Assembly (NCBI GenBank): GCA_034770075.1
Contig: JAVJAP010000352.1
Span: 62,001-126,000 of the forward strand
DNA: 64,000 nt
Source: Aralia elata
Taxonomy: Eukaryota; Streptophyta; Magnoliopsida; Apiales; Araliaceae
Direction: 5' to 3'
Positions 48,762 through 59,831 of the stretch are shown here, one piece after another. The notes below the pieces were generated by a model. The model had not been told where the DNA came from, did not search any database, and saw nothing but the letters and a program-made list of their open reading frames with translations. Positions within the stretch are counted from its first letter, which is position 1. Each line of letters starts with the position of its first letter. The position numbers were made by a program, and so were the translations under genes.

Positions 48762-50030
48762 AATTAAAGCAATTTTAGTAAACAAATAATTGATGATTTC
48801 TGAAGTTTTGAATTTGACTAATTAATTCTAAATTAAATTTCTACCACTAGTTGAAAACAGATTTTTAAAGACTTAAGACTATAACTTCACTTAATACTTT
48901 ATTTTGCTTAACACGCTTCCCTTTGGATTATGCTAATTATTTTGGATTGTTAACCAGGAACTCATCACTATTTATGATCATCTTTCAATGTTTCATAAAT
49001 AACTTAACTCAAATCCACAATTAATAGATTCAAATTAATCACCCTAGATAACTAACTCACTATATTTCTATGTGAATTACAATTAAAAAGGATTTAAAGC
49101 CCAAGTTCCCTATTTTGATTACATATGGTGAATAGGTATACCTCTATCCTAATCACAAATTATGAATTCCATCGACAGCAGAAAACACAGTCACATGCTA
49201 TTATGGTCAGATCTAATTCTATACTTCATCTTTCAAGTTCATATAGAATATCCCGGTAATTATTGGCCAGATAATTAAACAATTCAGCACAAACCATAAT
49301 AGACAATCCAAAAATAACTAATCATAATATTCAAAGAAGCATGCTATTCAAAGCTATGCATTAAGATCCATTATAGCCTTAAAAGAAATTTAGTTCATAA
49401 CTAAACTAGAATTCATCATCCACAAGTTTAATAACATCAAAAGTTTAGAGTAGAAAGAAAAGAGAAGAAACACTGTGAAATAATCCTTCAATCTCTATCC
49501 TGCTCCTCCTTGCTTTCTCCTACTATCAACTTGCTTCAAGTCTTCTCCAATTGCTCAAAACTAGGGTTTGCTAATAATAAGTTCAACAACCTTAAAATTA
49601 ACTTAAAACAACTATTTATAGTATCTGATAAAAACCCTAATTAATTAAAGAGTATCAAATCCAATTGCACATCAAATTCTTTTAAATTGCTGAAAAGTCA
49701 ACTTAGTCAGCTCACGCACTAGCGCGCCCGCGCCAAGTCACAGCATATCTACAGCGCGCTCGCGCTGCTCCCCAGCAGAAGCTCGGTCTGACGCCCTGCG
49801 CGCCCGCGCTGCCTTCCAATGCAATTCCCGCGCGCCCGCACAGCTCCTCAACAACTTCCTATTCTTTTCATTTTTCCTACTTCAATGCTCCATTCCCCAC
49901 CACTTTGGTTCCAAATGCAGAGTTCCTACACAAACACAAAAAAACACATGAAAAGTAACTGCGACTCAAGGAAATTAACAATAATGCAGACAAATGGTAT
50001 CCAATTCATAGGTATAAAACCTACTCATCA
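48762..50030 (-). repeat. E7 3' LTR, missing about 122 bp at its end
   Basis: It matches 58563-59831. The part equal to 58441-58562 is absent and is replaced by E5 LTR sequence. A minus-strand TATAAATA box is at 49613-49620. The open frame at 49819-50112 is not a gene. Confidence 0.93.
49722..49841. repeat. GC palindrome array A5 (E7 3' LTR)
   Basis: Units lie at 49722-49733, 49754-49765, 49798-49809 and 49830-49841, with spacings of 32, 44 and 32 bp. Cores are GCCC and GCTC (plus strand). The fourth has one change. Confidence 0.9.
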
Positions 50031-50045
50031 AATACCCCTAAACTC
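50031..50045 (-). promoter_or_regulatory. E7 polypurine tract
   Basis: On the minus strand it reads AGTTTAGGGGTATT directly before TGATGAGTAGG of the 3' LTR, nearly the same as in E2. Confidence 0.85.
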
Positions 50046-51141
50046 GAACTGTTGCTTGTCCCCAAGCAATGCAAAACAATACAACAAAACACAATGCAAC
50101 ACAATAGCATGAATGCAACTAACAATTACCATGCCTAAGAATCCAACCAATAGCCAGTATGAATCTTAACCATTAGCCTCAGAGATATCAACAACTAACT
50201 TAAAACAGTAAATCTAGTCAATAGGAACTAATAATCCCCAGCAATCGAACAATATGCATCTGTCAACGCCCAAGTTGTGAGTGTGTGTTCATTAATCACT
50301 TCAACTATCCAAAGTTTAAAATATAGCCGCATAACACACTCTACAACAAGAATAATCTATTTTCAATTTAATTCAAGCAAATACAACAAATCCAACCAAA
50401 ATTAAGCAAATACGAAGCATGAGGGTACTAACAAGGCTTATTTCTAACTTCATTCTTCTACGAGTGCGTTTTACGCTCCATCTCGTATTTATGCTTAACT
50501 GTGCAATGCCAGGATCTCTTAGGCTTTTCAAAATCACCCATGTAACGAGCGTTCAATCAGTGACTCCCAAACCAGTCGGCTTTAGGGCACTAGGTGTTAA
50601 GACACCCCTAAGGATCTAATTACCCGAGTGACAAAGGCCACAGAACCTAACTAGTCAACGCATTTATTGAATTTTTTTTTCTTTTTTCTCTTTTTTTTTA
50701 CATTAAAAGAACCCCCAAACTCAACTTTTACCCTATTTCAGCCTTCATTGTGAACTTACCCAAAAATTTTATTTTATTTTTTTTTAGTTCAATTCTCATT
50801 TAAAAGTCAATTATGCAACACTTTGAACTTCAGCAGTCAAATTAATCAAATCGTGTGCTATCCGATAACTCAAGTTAAGACAGGCATAATTATTCTTATG
50901 ATCTCAATTATATCATTCCTAGTGACTATCAAACTGTCCACGTTAACACAATAAAACCAAACTCATCATTGGTCGAGCCAAAATCATACCAACTACTCAC
51001 TTGGATTCATGTAACGAACTAAATGCACCACAAACTAACTTACATGAACACAAATCAAAGCAGCTAACAGACAATATGCATAACTATCATGCAAACACAA
51101 AAAAATTAACTCAAGTCCCCCCCCCCCAAACTCATGATAGA
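50046..51141 (-). other. E7 3' untranslated region
   Basis: No gene. It contains hairpin H3 (50052-50069, TTGCTTG-GGGA-CAAGCAA on the minus strand), one copy of GAGCGTAAAACGCACTC near 50463-50482, and a second purine-rich run (a ten-base G run on the minus strand) at about 51117-51127 beside hairpin H2. A thymine-rich stretch lies at about 50670-50700. Confidence 0.75.
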
Positions 51142-51155
51142 CAATGTCCTCATTG
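51142..51155 (-). promoter_or_regulatory. Hairpin H2 of E7
   Basis: The minus strand reads CAATG-AGGA-CATTG, followed by TCTATCATGAGTTTGGGGG. The stem differs from that in E2 (CATTG-AGGA-CAATG) by a paired change that keeps the stem. Confidence 0.7.
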
Positions 51156-51161
51156 TAAAAA

Positions 51162-51866
51162 TTAAAGCACAAGGGGAAAGAAAGAAACTCCCCTAAATAG
51201 CTGCATCATCATCTCCCGCAGTAGGCTCGGGAGGAGTATCAGGTGGCCATATAACAGTATAGCTCGGTCTTTTGTAACATCATTCATATGCCTCGTAGGA
51301 AGCATACTAGCACAGATAAAGCTATACCATGCCTTCGCGTACCGATTGAGAGCCGTGTGTGGGAAATGGAGTTTCTGGGTAGTACCGACCTTAGTGGTCC
51401 ACTGAGTATCCGGCTTGCACATCTCTGAAACAATCAAGTCCAAATCAATATTCGAACGCCCATAAGCAAACCAGTCGGAACCATCTTCAGGGCGTGTTTG
51501 CAAATGGTACAGATCATTGATGGCTATCTTATCATATCTCATTTCCTTGCCCCGCACATAAGAGATACCATTTTGTGTTTCCCGAGCGTTGGCATAGAAT
51601 TCTCGAACAATTGCCATCGGGGCTGGCATAGGGGATTCAACAAATAACGCCCATCCATGCCCCCTAATCTGTCTCTTTATCATTCCATCGTCGTCATCTG
51701 GCTTCAACCCTCTTTCTTGCACAAAATTCTTACCAAGCCACATATCTAAATAATTATGTTGAGCCGAAAGATTGACAAACCGATAGGTGTCTAACACATC
51801 CCTTGCATCAACTTCTTCGTCGCTACTACTCGAAGAGGATATCACATGAGTTCTCTTTGGAGCCAT
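51162..51866 (-). pseudogene. E7 extra 3' ORF, putative plant transposon protein family
   Basis: The frame opens at 51866 with MAPKRTHVISSSSSSDEE, a basic then Ser/acidic start. It continues with FVQERGLKPDDDDGMIKRQIRGHGWALF, VREFYANARETQNG, SYVRGKEMRYDKIAINDLY and WYSFICASMLPTRHMNDVTKDRAILLYG. This pattern resembles the domain often annotated as putative plant transposon protein in Athila-like elements, at the position where some carry an env-like gene. After DRAILLYG the frame changes: an adjacent frame reads WPPDTPPEPTAGDDDAAI and stops, so a deletion has removed the middle and shifted the frame. No signal peptide or membrane segment is evident. The function of this family is unknown. Confidence 0.6.
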
Positions 51867-52497
51867 GTTAAATCAGTTCAACCGCACAACAATGTAACAA
51901 CCCCCAAACTTGACAGAAATCACACTTGGATTTAACAAACTCCTCAATCCAATACACTTACATGCACAATTCAATCCAACAATAATAGCACGATTTTGTG
52001 AAATGTATAATCAAAATTCCCAATATAATGTATACCCAAGTCTATAAACTGTCAATTGGAAGTATTACCGTAATACGAAGAAAAACCCAAACCACAATGT
52101 ACTGACTTCCTTAGCTCTGAACCACTGCAATGCCTCGGTATCCCACTGCAATGCACTGAAAAACTCTCTTGGATCACACTTAGATGATTGGAGGATTCAG
52201 TTTTTAGGGTTTGGAAAATTAGGAGTGGAGTGTAGTTGGTGAAAAGTTGGAGAAGAAAAAAGATGAAGAAAGAACAAGGGTTAGGGTTTGTGAATGTAGG
52301 AGTTTGATTTCATGATGTAGTGAATGTTGATAGGAATTGGCTTTTAATTTGGAAAAGGAAGGGATGAGGAGAAGTATCGGTTCTAATAAGGGGAGGTTAC
52401 TAGAAAATGAGAGTCCAAGATGGAAAAGGAATATAAGGTAGCCACCGGGTCGGGTTTCAACAGGTTTTTTTTTTAAAAAAACTGGGAACTGATCGCG

Positions 52498-52705
52498 GCG
52501 CGGTCGCGCAACATGATAGCTTAAAAACGGCGCGCCCGCGCTTCGTGATACAGAGAACAAAATTTCCTTCTGGTAGACTGCGCGCTCGTGCAATTTGGCA
52601 GTAGAAAATCGGCGCGCCCGCGCGACGTGGCAGAGAAGAAGAATTTTAAATCTGGAAGTATGCGCGCTCGCGCTGCTCTCCTTCACAATTTGGGCGCGAC
52701 CGCGC
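52498..52705. repeat. GC palindrome array A6 (E7 internal), six units
   Basis: GCGC-N4-GCGC units are centred at 52503.5, 52535.5, 52585.5, 52617.5, 52667.5 and 52699.5. Spacings alternate 32, 50, 32, 50, 32 bp. Cores are GGTC, GCCC, GCTC (one change in its arm), GCCC, GCTC and GACC. The two 38-bp spacers resemble each other and the 38-bp spacer in the E2 LTR arrays. Confidence 0.92.
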
Positions 52706-52891
52706 TGTCCTGGCAACATGCAATTTACTTTGTAAAGCTCTTATGTTTGAATCTGTATTATGAAGCCCTGATGTGAAACCTAAAAGAAAATAAAAAGAAA
52801 TAAAGTAACTAATTACTACTAATTCATGACAAAACCAACACTACTAAATACTCCTAAAAACCACATAATTTCAACTTAAAGAAATTAAAGA

Positions 52892-52918
52892 TTGGGTTGC
52901 CTCCCAACTAGCGCTTGA
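52892..52918 (-). promoter_or_regulatory. Hairpin H1 of E7
   Basis: The minus strand reads AAGCGCTA followed by TTGGG-AGGCAA-CCCAA, 40 bp after the end of pol. The loop AGGCAA and the palindrome AGCGCT are the same as in E2. Confidence 0.7.
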
Positions 52919-52957
52919 TTTAAAGTCTTTCAGCCTGACTACTCCCTGTTTCAAACT

Positions 52958-55900
52958 TTAATCGGCAAGTGTGATTGAGGTTTTCTGGCGATCGACATCA
53001 CCACCCCAATAATGCTTTAATCTTTGACCATTTACTTTGAATGACTCTTCCGGATTATTTGCAAAGACTTCAACGGCGCCATGAGAGAATGCTTGTTTGA
53101 CAATGAAAGGACCAGACCACCGAGATTTAAGCTTCCCTGGAAATAATCTCAATCTAGAGTTGTAGAGAAGCACTGCTTATCCCGGCTCAAATTTCCTATC
53201 GATGATTTTTCGATCGTGCCACTTCTTGACTTTTTCCTTGTATAACTTAGAGTTCTCATATGCTTGAAGACGAAATTCATTGAGTTCATTCAGCTGAAGA
53301 AGTCTCCTTTCCTCCGCAGCCGTGAGATCAAAGTTCAACTTTCTGATGGCCCAATAAGCTTTGTGTTCAAGTTCCACCGGAAGGTGACATGCTTTGCCAT
53401 AGACTAATTGGTACGGTGACATGCCAATGGGTGTCTTATAAGCGGTCCGATAAGCCCAAAGCGCATCATCCAACTTTGTTGACCAATCTTTTCTGTTCGG
53501 ATTAACAATTTTCTCCAGAATTCTCTTCACTTCTCTATTTGAAACTTCGGCTTGACCACTGGTTTGGGGATGGTAAGCTGTAGCAATTTTGTGGTTTACC
53601 CCATACTTGGCTAAGAGAGCAGAGAAATACTTATTACAAAAGTGGCTCCCTTCATCACTGATAATTGCTCTTGGAGTGCCAAATCGTGTGAAGATATTTT
53701 TCTGCAGAAATTTTAGAACCACCTTGGCATCATTAGTCGGCAACGCATTCGCTTCCACCCATTTAAAGACATAGTCGACCGCCAAAAGAATGTATAGGTT
53801 GTTAAAGGACGATGGGAATGGTCCCATAAAATCTATTCCCCAAACGTCGAAGACTTCAATTTCTAAAATGGCATTCAAGGGCATCTCATGACGCTTGGAA
53901 ATATTTCCCACCCTTTGACATCTATCACATCTTTGCACGAAGTGGTGGGCGTCTTTAAACAACGTTGGCCAGAAAAATCCTGCCTGTAATACCTTGGCCG
54001 CTGTCTTCTCACCTCCGTAATGACCTCCATATAGTGAATCATGGCAATGATGTAAAATACTCTCTACTTCACTTTGTGGCACACACCGTCTAATCATCTG
54101 ATCGACACAATGTTTGAACAAAAACGGCTCATCCCACATGTACCTTTTTACATCATGCAGAAACTTTTTCTTTTGCTGACTGGTCAAATCAGGAGGAAGT
54201 ACGTTGCTAACCAAATAGTTGACAAAATCGGCATACCATGGGACTTCAGAATGAATCACAAACAACTGCTCATCTGGAAAGAATTCATTGATCACCGTTT
54301 TGTCTCCCTTGACGTGGTCATTGTTTTCTAATCTCGAGAGATGATCTGCCACTTGATTTTTCGTCCCCTTCCTATCCCGGATTTCCAAGTCGAACTCGTG
54401 GAGTAGAAGTATCCATCGAATCAGCCTTGGCTTCGCATCCTTCTTCGAAATCAGATATCTTATGGCAGAATGGTCAGTGAACACCACTACTTTAGTTCCA
54501 ATTAAGTACGACCGAAATTTGTCCAAGGCATACACAACTGCAAGCAACTCCTTCTCGGTAGTCGTATAGTTGAGTTGGGCATCGGACAGTGTTTTGCTAG
54601 CATAATAAATGGCGTGAAAAATGTTTTCCTTTCGTTGGCCCAAAACAGCCCCAATAGCATAATCGCTAGCATCACACATCAACTCAAACGGCCTTGACCA
54701 ATCCGGTGCTACAATGACTAGCGCTGTGGTCAATTTCCTTTTCAACAATTCAAAAGCCACAAGACACTCATCATTAAACTTAAAGGGAACATCTTTCTCC
54801 AATAGGCTACATAAAGGCTTAGAGATTTTAGAAAAGTCCTTTATGAATCTTCTATAAAATCCGGCGTGTCCCAAGAAACTCCTTATTCCCTTGACTGTAG
54901 TTGGTGGGGGTAGATTTTCTATTGTTTCTAGCTTGGCTCGGTCTACCTCTAACCCGTTTGACGACACCTTATGCCCAAGAATTATCCCCTCTTGCACCAT
55001 GAAGTGGCATTTTTCCCAGTTGAGCACTAAATTGGTCTCCATGCATCTTTTCAAAACCATGACCAAATTTTCCAAGCAACTATCAAACGTGTCACCAAAC
55101 ACTGAAAAATCGTCCATGAATAACTCCATGTTGCTTTCGACCATATCTGAGAAAATAGCCATCATGCATCTTTGGAAAGTCGCTGGTGCATTGCATAAGC
55201 CAAAAGACATCCTCCGAAAAGCGAAAGTACCGTAAGGACACGTGAAGGTAGTCTTTTCCTGATCTTCGGGGGCAATCACTATCTGATTATAACCTGAGTA
55301 GCCATCTAACAAGCAATAGAACTCGTGCCCAGCCAGCCTATCTAACATCTGATCAATGAAGGGTAGAGGAAAGTGATCCTTGCGGGTTGCCTTGTTTAAT
55401 TTCCTGTAGTCCATACAAACCCTCCATCCGGTCACTGTCCTTGTCGGTATCAATTTATTATTTTCGTTTTCTACCACCGTCATACCACCCTTTTTCGGCA
55501 CGCACTGGACTGGACTCACCCAACTACTATCGGAGATGGGGTAAATGATACTTGCATCAAGCCACTTCAAAATTTCCTTTTTCACCACCTCTTTCATGAT
55601 CGGGTTCAGCCTCCTTTGTTGCTCTATCGTTGGTTTAGCATCGTCTTCCAAAAGGATCTTGTGCATACAGAATGATGGGCTAATTCCTTTTATGTCTGCG
55701 ATGGTCCAGCCAATGGCTGATTTGTATTCCCGGAGAACTCGAATCAGCTTACTTTCCTACAATTCGTTAAGTACAGATGCAATAATAACAGACAAAGTAG
55801 ATGATTCACCCAAATTAGCATACCTCAGATGGCTCGGTAAAGGTTTAAGTTCAAGAGTAGGAGGTATTTCAAGAGATGGCTTCAAGTGCTCTAAGGATTT

Positions 55901-58315
55901 GTCAGCAAGTTCCAAAGGTTCATAGGGAATCTGAAATTTGCGCACTCTCGACACCGTATCAAGAATTTGAAGGAACTCCATCATCTCAGGGTCATCTATG
56001 TCAGCCTCTCCCAATAACACAGTTTCCAAAGATTCCTCATTCAATTTTCTCAAAAACTCATAATCCACCCCTTTTTCTACGACATCCAACCGGAAACACT
56101 CTTCCTCATCCGTAGGAAATTTCATGGCTTTGAACACATTGAATGTCACTTCTTGGTCTTGCACCCTCATAGTCAATTCTCCTTTTTATACATCTATAAG
56201 TGTTCTTCCCGTTGCCAAGAAAGGTCTCCCAAGTATGATAGGAATGTCTTTGTCCTCCTCATAGTCCAAAATGATGAAATCGGCTGGGAATATGAATTTA
56301 TCAACTTTTACCAAAATATCTTCCACGATACCTCTAGGATATGTAACCGACCTATCAGCAAGCTGAAGAGAAATATTGGTTGGTTTCGGTGCAGGTAGAC
56401 CCAGCTGGACGTATATCGATAAAGGCATAAGGTTGATGCTCGCACCCAAATCACACAAACATCTGCTGATTGATAAGCTGCCAATGGTGCAAGGGATAGT
56501 GAAACTACCCGGATCTTTTAACTTCGGTGGCAACTTCTTCTGCAATATAGCACTACACTCTTCAGTCAATGCTACTGTTTCATAATCCTCCAGCTTTTTC
56601 TTTCTCGACAAAATTCCTTTCATAAACTTGGCGTAGCTCGGTATCTGCTCTAAAGCCTCGGCAAATGGTATATTGATTTGCAGCTTCTTAAAGACTTCAA
56701 GGAATCTGGAGAATTGTTTATCTAATTTCTGCTTGTGAAATCTCTGCGGATACGGAACGGGAGGATATACTACTGCTTGCTTTACTTTCTCCTTATCTTT
56801 CATCTCAGTTTCCGTATCCTTGTCTTTTTCTACCAGGTTCTCTGCAGGAGTTGGGACTGGGGATGGGCGCGGCCGCGCTGCCTCCCTTTGTATTTCAGGC
56901 GCGGCCACGCTGGTCTGCTGAAGTTGCTTCCCGCTTCGAAGTGTTACAGCTTGACATTGTTCCTTACCATCTCTCTTGGGGTTAACCTCTGTATCACTTG
57001 GAAGTGCTCCTTGCGGTCGATTGTTCAAAACTTGAGCCAACTGACCGAGCTGATTTTCCAGATTCCGAATTGACACCGCTTGGCTCTTCACATTCAAGTC
57101 TACCTGATTTAACAGCTTATCTTGCTCATTCATTCTTTTCTCAGATGCTGTGATAAATTTTGCCAACGAGTCTTCTAAATTGGGTTTTCTCTCTGCATGT
57201 TGGGGAGCTTGGTTCTGAAAGCCTGGTGGATAATGTGATCTTGGAGCAGGATTTTGAACTTGAGTGTTATTGCTCCATGAGAAACCCGGATGATTCTTCC
57301 ACCCCGGATTATATGCATTCTGATATGGCTGTTGCGGTCGGTTGTAACTCCCCAAGTACTGTACAAATTATAGATTAATAGCACAATACTCCGTCGGATG
57401 TGCACCTGCACAGAGCTCACACACATAAGCCGCTTGCTGGACCTTTGACTCCGCCAAAGCCTCAATCTTCTTAGACATGGCCGCCATCTGAGCTGTTAGT
57501 GTCGTGACCGCATCTACTTCCAAAACTCCAGCTACCTTTTGGTGATTCATCCTCGACGTCGGCCATTGATAGTTATTTGCAGCCATAGTTTCTAACAAGG
57601 TGAAAGCTTCATCAAAATTCTTATCCATAAGTGCTCCCCCCGCAGCTGCATCTATAATTGTTCGAGTATTACTACTCAGCCCATTGTAAAATGTCTGGAC
57701 TTGCAGCCACTTGGGTAATGTATGATGTGGACATCTTCTCAATAACTCTTTAAACCTTTCCCAAGCCTCATACAGTGTCTCTCCATGACTTTGCTCAAAA
57801 GTGGAAATATCGTTTCTCAACTTAGCAGACTTAGCCGGCGGAAAGAATTTTGCTAGGAATTTCTGAGCCAAGTCATCCCAAGTTGTGATGGACCCCGGTG
57901 GAAGTGAATGCAACCAACTCCTTGCTTTATACCTTAGTGTAAATGGAAATAGACGTAGTCTTACCGCATCATCAGTTACATTGGGATATTTGAATGTATC
58001 ACAAATCTCAAGAAAGCTAACCAAGTGTTCATTAGGATCATCGTTGGCTAATCCCCCAAACTGTACCACATTCTGAATCATCTGAATTGTACCCGACTTG
58101 ATCTCGAAGGAATTAGCCGTGATGGCTGGCCTTGTAATGCTTGACCTGATTTCATCAAGCTTAGGCATGGCATATTCCCTCAATGATTTCTGTTCTTCGT
58201 TAGCCATTTTTTCTTTCTCGATTGTCTCACGGCAAAACTTTCTTAACTTGCGTAATTTGTTTTCAAGATCGTCCTCACTCTGCACAAGTTCTGGCTGCTT
58301 TGATCGTGTTTGCAT
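52958..58315 (-). pseudogene. E7 gag-pol polyprotein (Athila), one frame with four stops
   Basis: The ATG at 58315 starts MQTRSKQPEL, after a TGTTTCAGGT acceptor-like stretch. The order is Gag with retrotransposon capsid text (WLHSLPPGSITTWDDL, KFFPPAKSAKLR), knuckle CELCAGAHPTEYC, coiled coil, protease CDLGASINLMP, reverse transcriptase with FMDDFSVFG (about 55115), RNase H with MCDASDYAIG, integrase HHCC finger (ending CDRCQRVGN), Asp in GIDFMGPFP, Asp in IISDEGSHF and Glu in GQAEVSNREV, then a C-terminal tail ending HYWGGDVDRQKTSITLAD. All 1,786 codons lie in one frame, with stops at 57368 (TAA), 56186 (TAA), 55757 (TAG) and 53177 (TAA) and no frameshift. A palindrome pair (A7) lies inside the Gag-protease linker. 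Confidence 0.93.
56867..56910. repeat. GC palindrome pair A7 inside E7 gag-pol
   Basis: GCGC-GGCC-GCGC at 56867-56878 and a copy with one change at 56899-56910 have centres exactly 32 bp apart. The second and its flank (ggccacgctggtctgc) match the second unit of array A2 in E2. The reading frame stays open across the pair and encodes an Ala/Arg/Pro-rich linker. Confidence 0.88.
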
Positions 58316-58415
58316 AAACGAACCGAGATCACCTGAAACAGGAAGTAAAAAGAAAAATAATGTTAGCTAAAACTGAATTAATTAAATTAAAAACTTGAAA
58401 TTATATACACAATTG

Positions 58416-58434
58416 TTCCCCGGCAACGGCGCCA
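58416..58434 (-). promoter_or_regulatory. E7 primer-binding site (tRNA-Asp type)
   Basis: The minus strand reads TGGCGCCGTTGCCGGGGAA, six bases after the 5' LTR, identical to the site in E2. The leader to the gag ATG is about 100 bp. Confidence 0.9.
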
Positions 58435-58440
58435 AAAACT

Positions 58441-59831
58441 TGTTTGCCAAAATCTATACTAGCAAAAATACGCAAGTATATGCAGTTCACAAGTAATAAA
58501 GTGAAAGTAGAGTATCGTCCCACGGAGAAGAATTGATTTTATAATAACAATTTCAAATTTAAATTAAAGCAATTTTAGTAAACAAATAATTGATGATTTC
58601 TGAAGTTTTGAATTTGACTAATTAATTCTAAATTAAATTTCTACCACTAGTTGAAAACAGATTTTTAAAGACTTAAGACTATAACTTCACTTAATACTTT
58701 ATTTTGCTTAACACGCTTCCCTTTGGATTATGCTAATTATTTTGGATTGTTAACCAGGAACTCATCACTATTTATGATCATCTTTCAATGTTTCATAAAC
58801 AACTCAACTCAAATCCACAATTGATAGATTCAAATTAATCACCCTAGATAACTAAATCACTATATTTCTAGGTGAATTACAATTAAAAAGGATTTAAAGC
58901 CCAAGTTCCCTATTTTGATTACATGTGGTGAATAGGTATACCTCTATCCTAATCACAAATTATGAATTCCATCGACAGCAGAAAACACAATCACATGCTA
59001 TTATGGTCAGATCTAATTCTATACTTCATCTTTCAAGTTCATATAGAATATCCCGGTAATTATTGGCCAGATAATTAAACAATTCAGCACAAACCATAAT
59101 AGACAATCCAAAAATAACTAATCATAATATTCAAAGAAGCATGCTATTCAAAACTACGCATTAAGATCCATTATAGCCTTAAAAGAAATTTAGTTCATAA
59201 CTAAACTAGAATTCATCATCCACAAGTTTAATAACATCAAAAGTTTAGAGTAGAAAGAAAAGAGAAGAAACACTGTGAAATAATCCTTCAATCTCTATCC
59301 TGCTCCTCCTTGCTTTCTACTGCTATCAACTTGCTTCAAGTCTTCTCTAATTGCTCAAAACTAGGGTTTGCTAATAATAAGTTCAACAACCTTAAAATTA
59401 ACTTAAAACAACTATTTATAGTATCTGATAAAAACCCTAATTAATTAAAGAGTATCAAATCCAATTGCACATCAAATTCTTTTAAATTGCTGAAAAGTCA
59501 ACTTAGTCAGCTCACGCACTAGTGCGCCCGTGCCAAGTCACAGCACATCTACAGCGCGCTCGCGCTGCTCCCCAGCAGAAGCTCGGTCTGACGCCCTGCG
59601 CGCCCGCGCTGCCTTCTAATGCAATTCCCGCGCGCCCGCGCAGCTCCTCAGCAACTTCCTATTCTTTTCATTTTTCCTGCTTCAATGCTCCATTCCCCAC
59701 CACTTTGGTTCCAAATGCAGAGTGCCTACACAAACACAAAAAAAACACATGAAAAGTAACTACGACTCAAGGAAATTAACAATAATGCAGACAAATGGTA
59801 TCCAATTCATAGGTATAAAACCTACTCATCA
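58441..59831 (-). repeat. E7 5' LTR
   Basis: The 1391-bp LTR starts TGATGAGTAGG at 59831 and ends GGCAAACA at 58441 on the minus strand. A TATAAATA box is at 59413-59420. The open frame at 59522-59752 reads through the palindrome array and is not a gene. Confidence 0.95.
59522..59641. repeat. GC palindrome array A8 (E7 5' LTR)
   Basis: Units lie at 59522-59533 (two changes), 59554-59565, 59598-59609 and 59630-59641. Spacings are 32, 44 and 32 bp, as in the partner array A5. Confidence 0.9.

Larger units (their letters stand above)
51867..52951 (-). other. E7 region between pol and the extra ORF
   Basis: No convincing gene. It holds palindrome array A6 (52498-52705) and hairpin H1 (52892-52918). 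The minus-strand frame at 52219-52719 crosses the array and is judged spurious. The stretch 51867-52490 shows nothing else I can name. Confidence 0.6.
48761..59831 (-). mobile_element. E7: Athila-type Ty3/gypsy retrotransposon
   Basis: On the minus strand the order is 5' LTR (58441-59831), tRNA-Asp primer site, gag-pol (52958-58315), 3' region with an extra ORF, polypurine tract and a truncated 3' LTR (48762-50030). The reverse transcriptase motif FMDDFSVFG, protease motif CDLGASINLMP and integrase text YHPQTSGQAEVSNRE are typical of Athila. LTR divergence over the shared 1269 bp is about 20 bases, 1.6%. No target duplication can be assigned because the left end is deleted. Confidence 0.93.

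Noticed and set aside
52498..52705. CRISPR-like regular spacing of repeats and spacers
   Set aside because: The repeats are only 12 bp, the spacers are related and not unique, there are no cas genes, and the arrays sit in plant retrotransposons.
52219..52719. 166-residue minus-strand frame in E7
   Set aside because: It crosses palindrome array A6, has no domain, and its frame is explained by the GC-rich units lacking stops.
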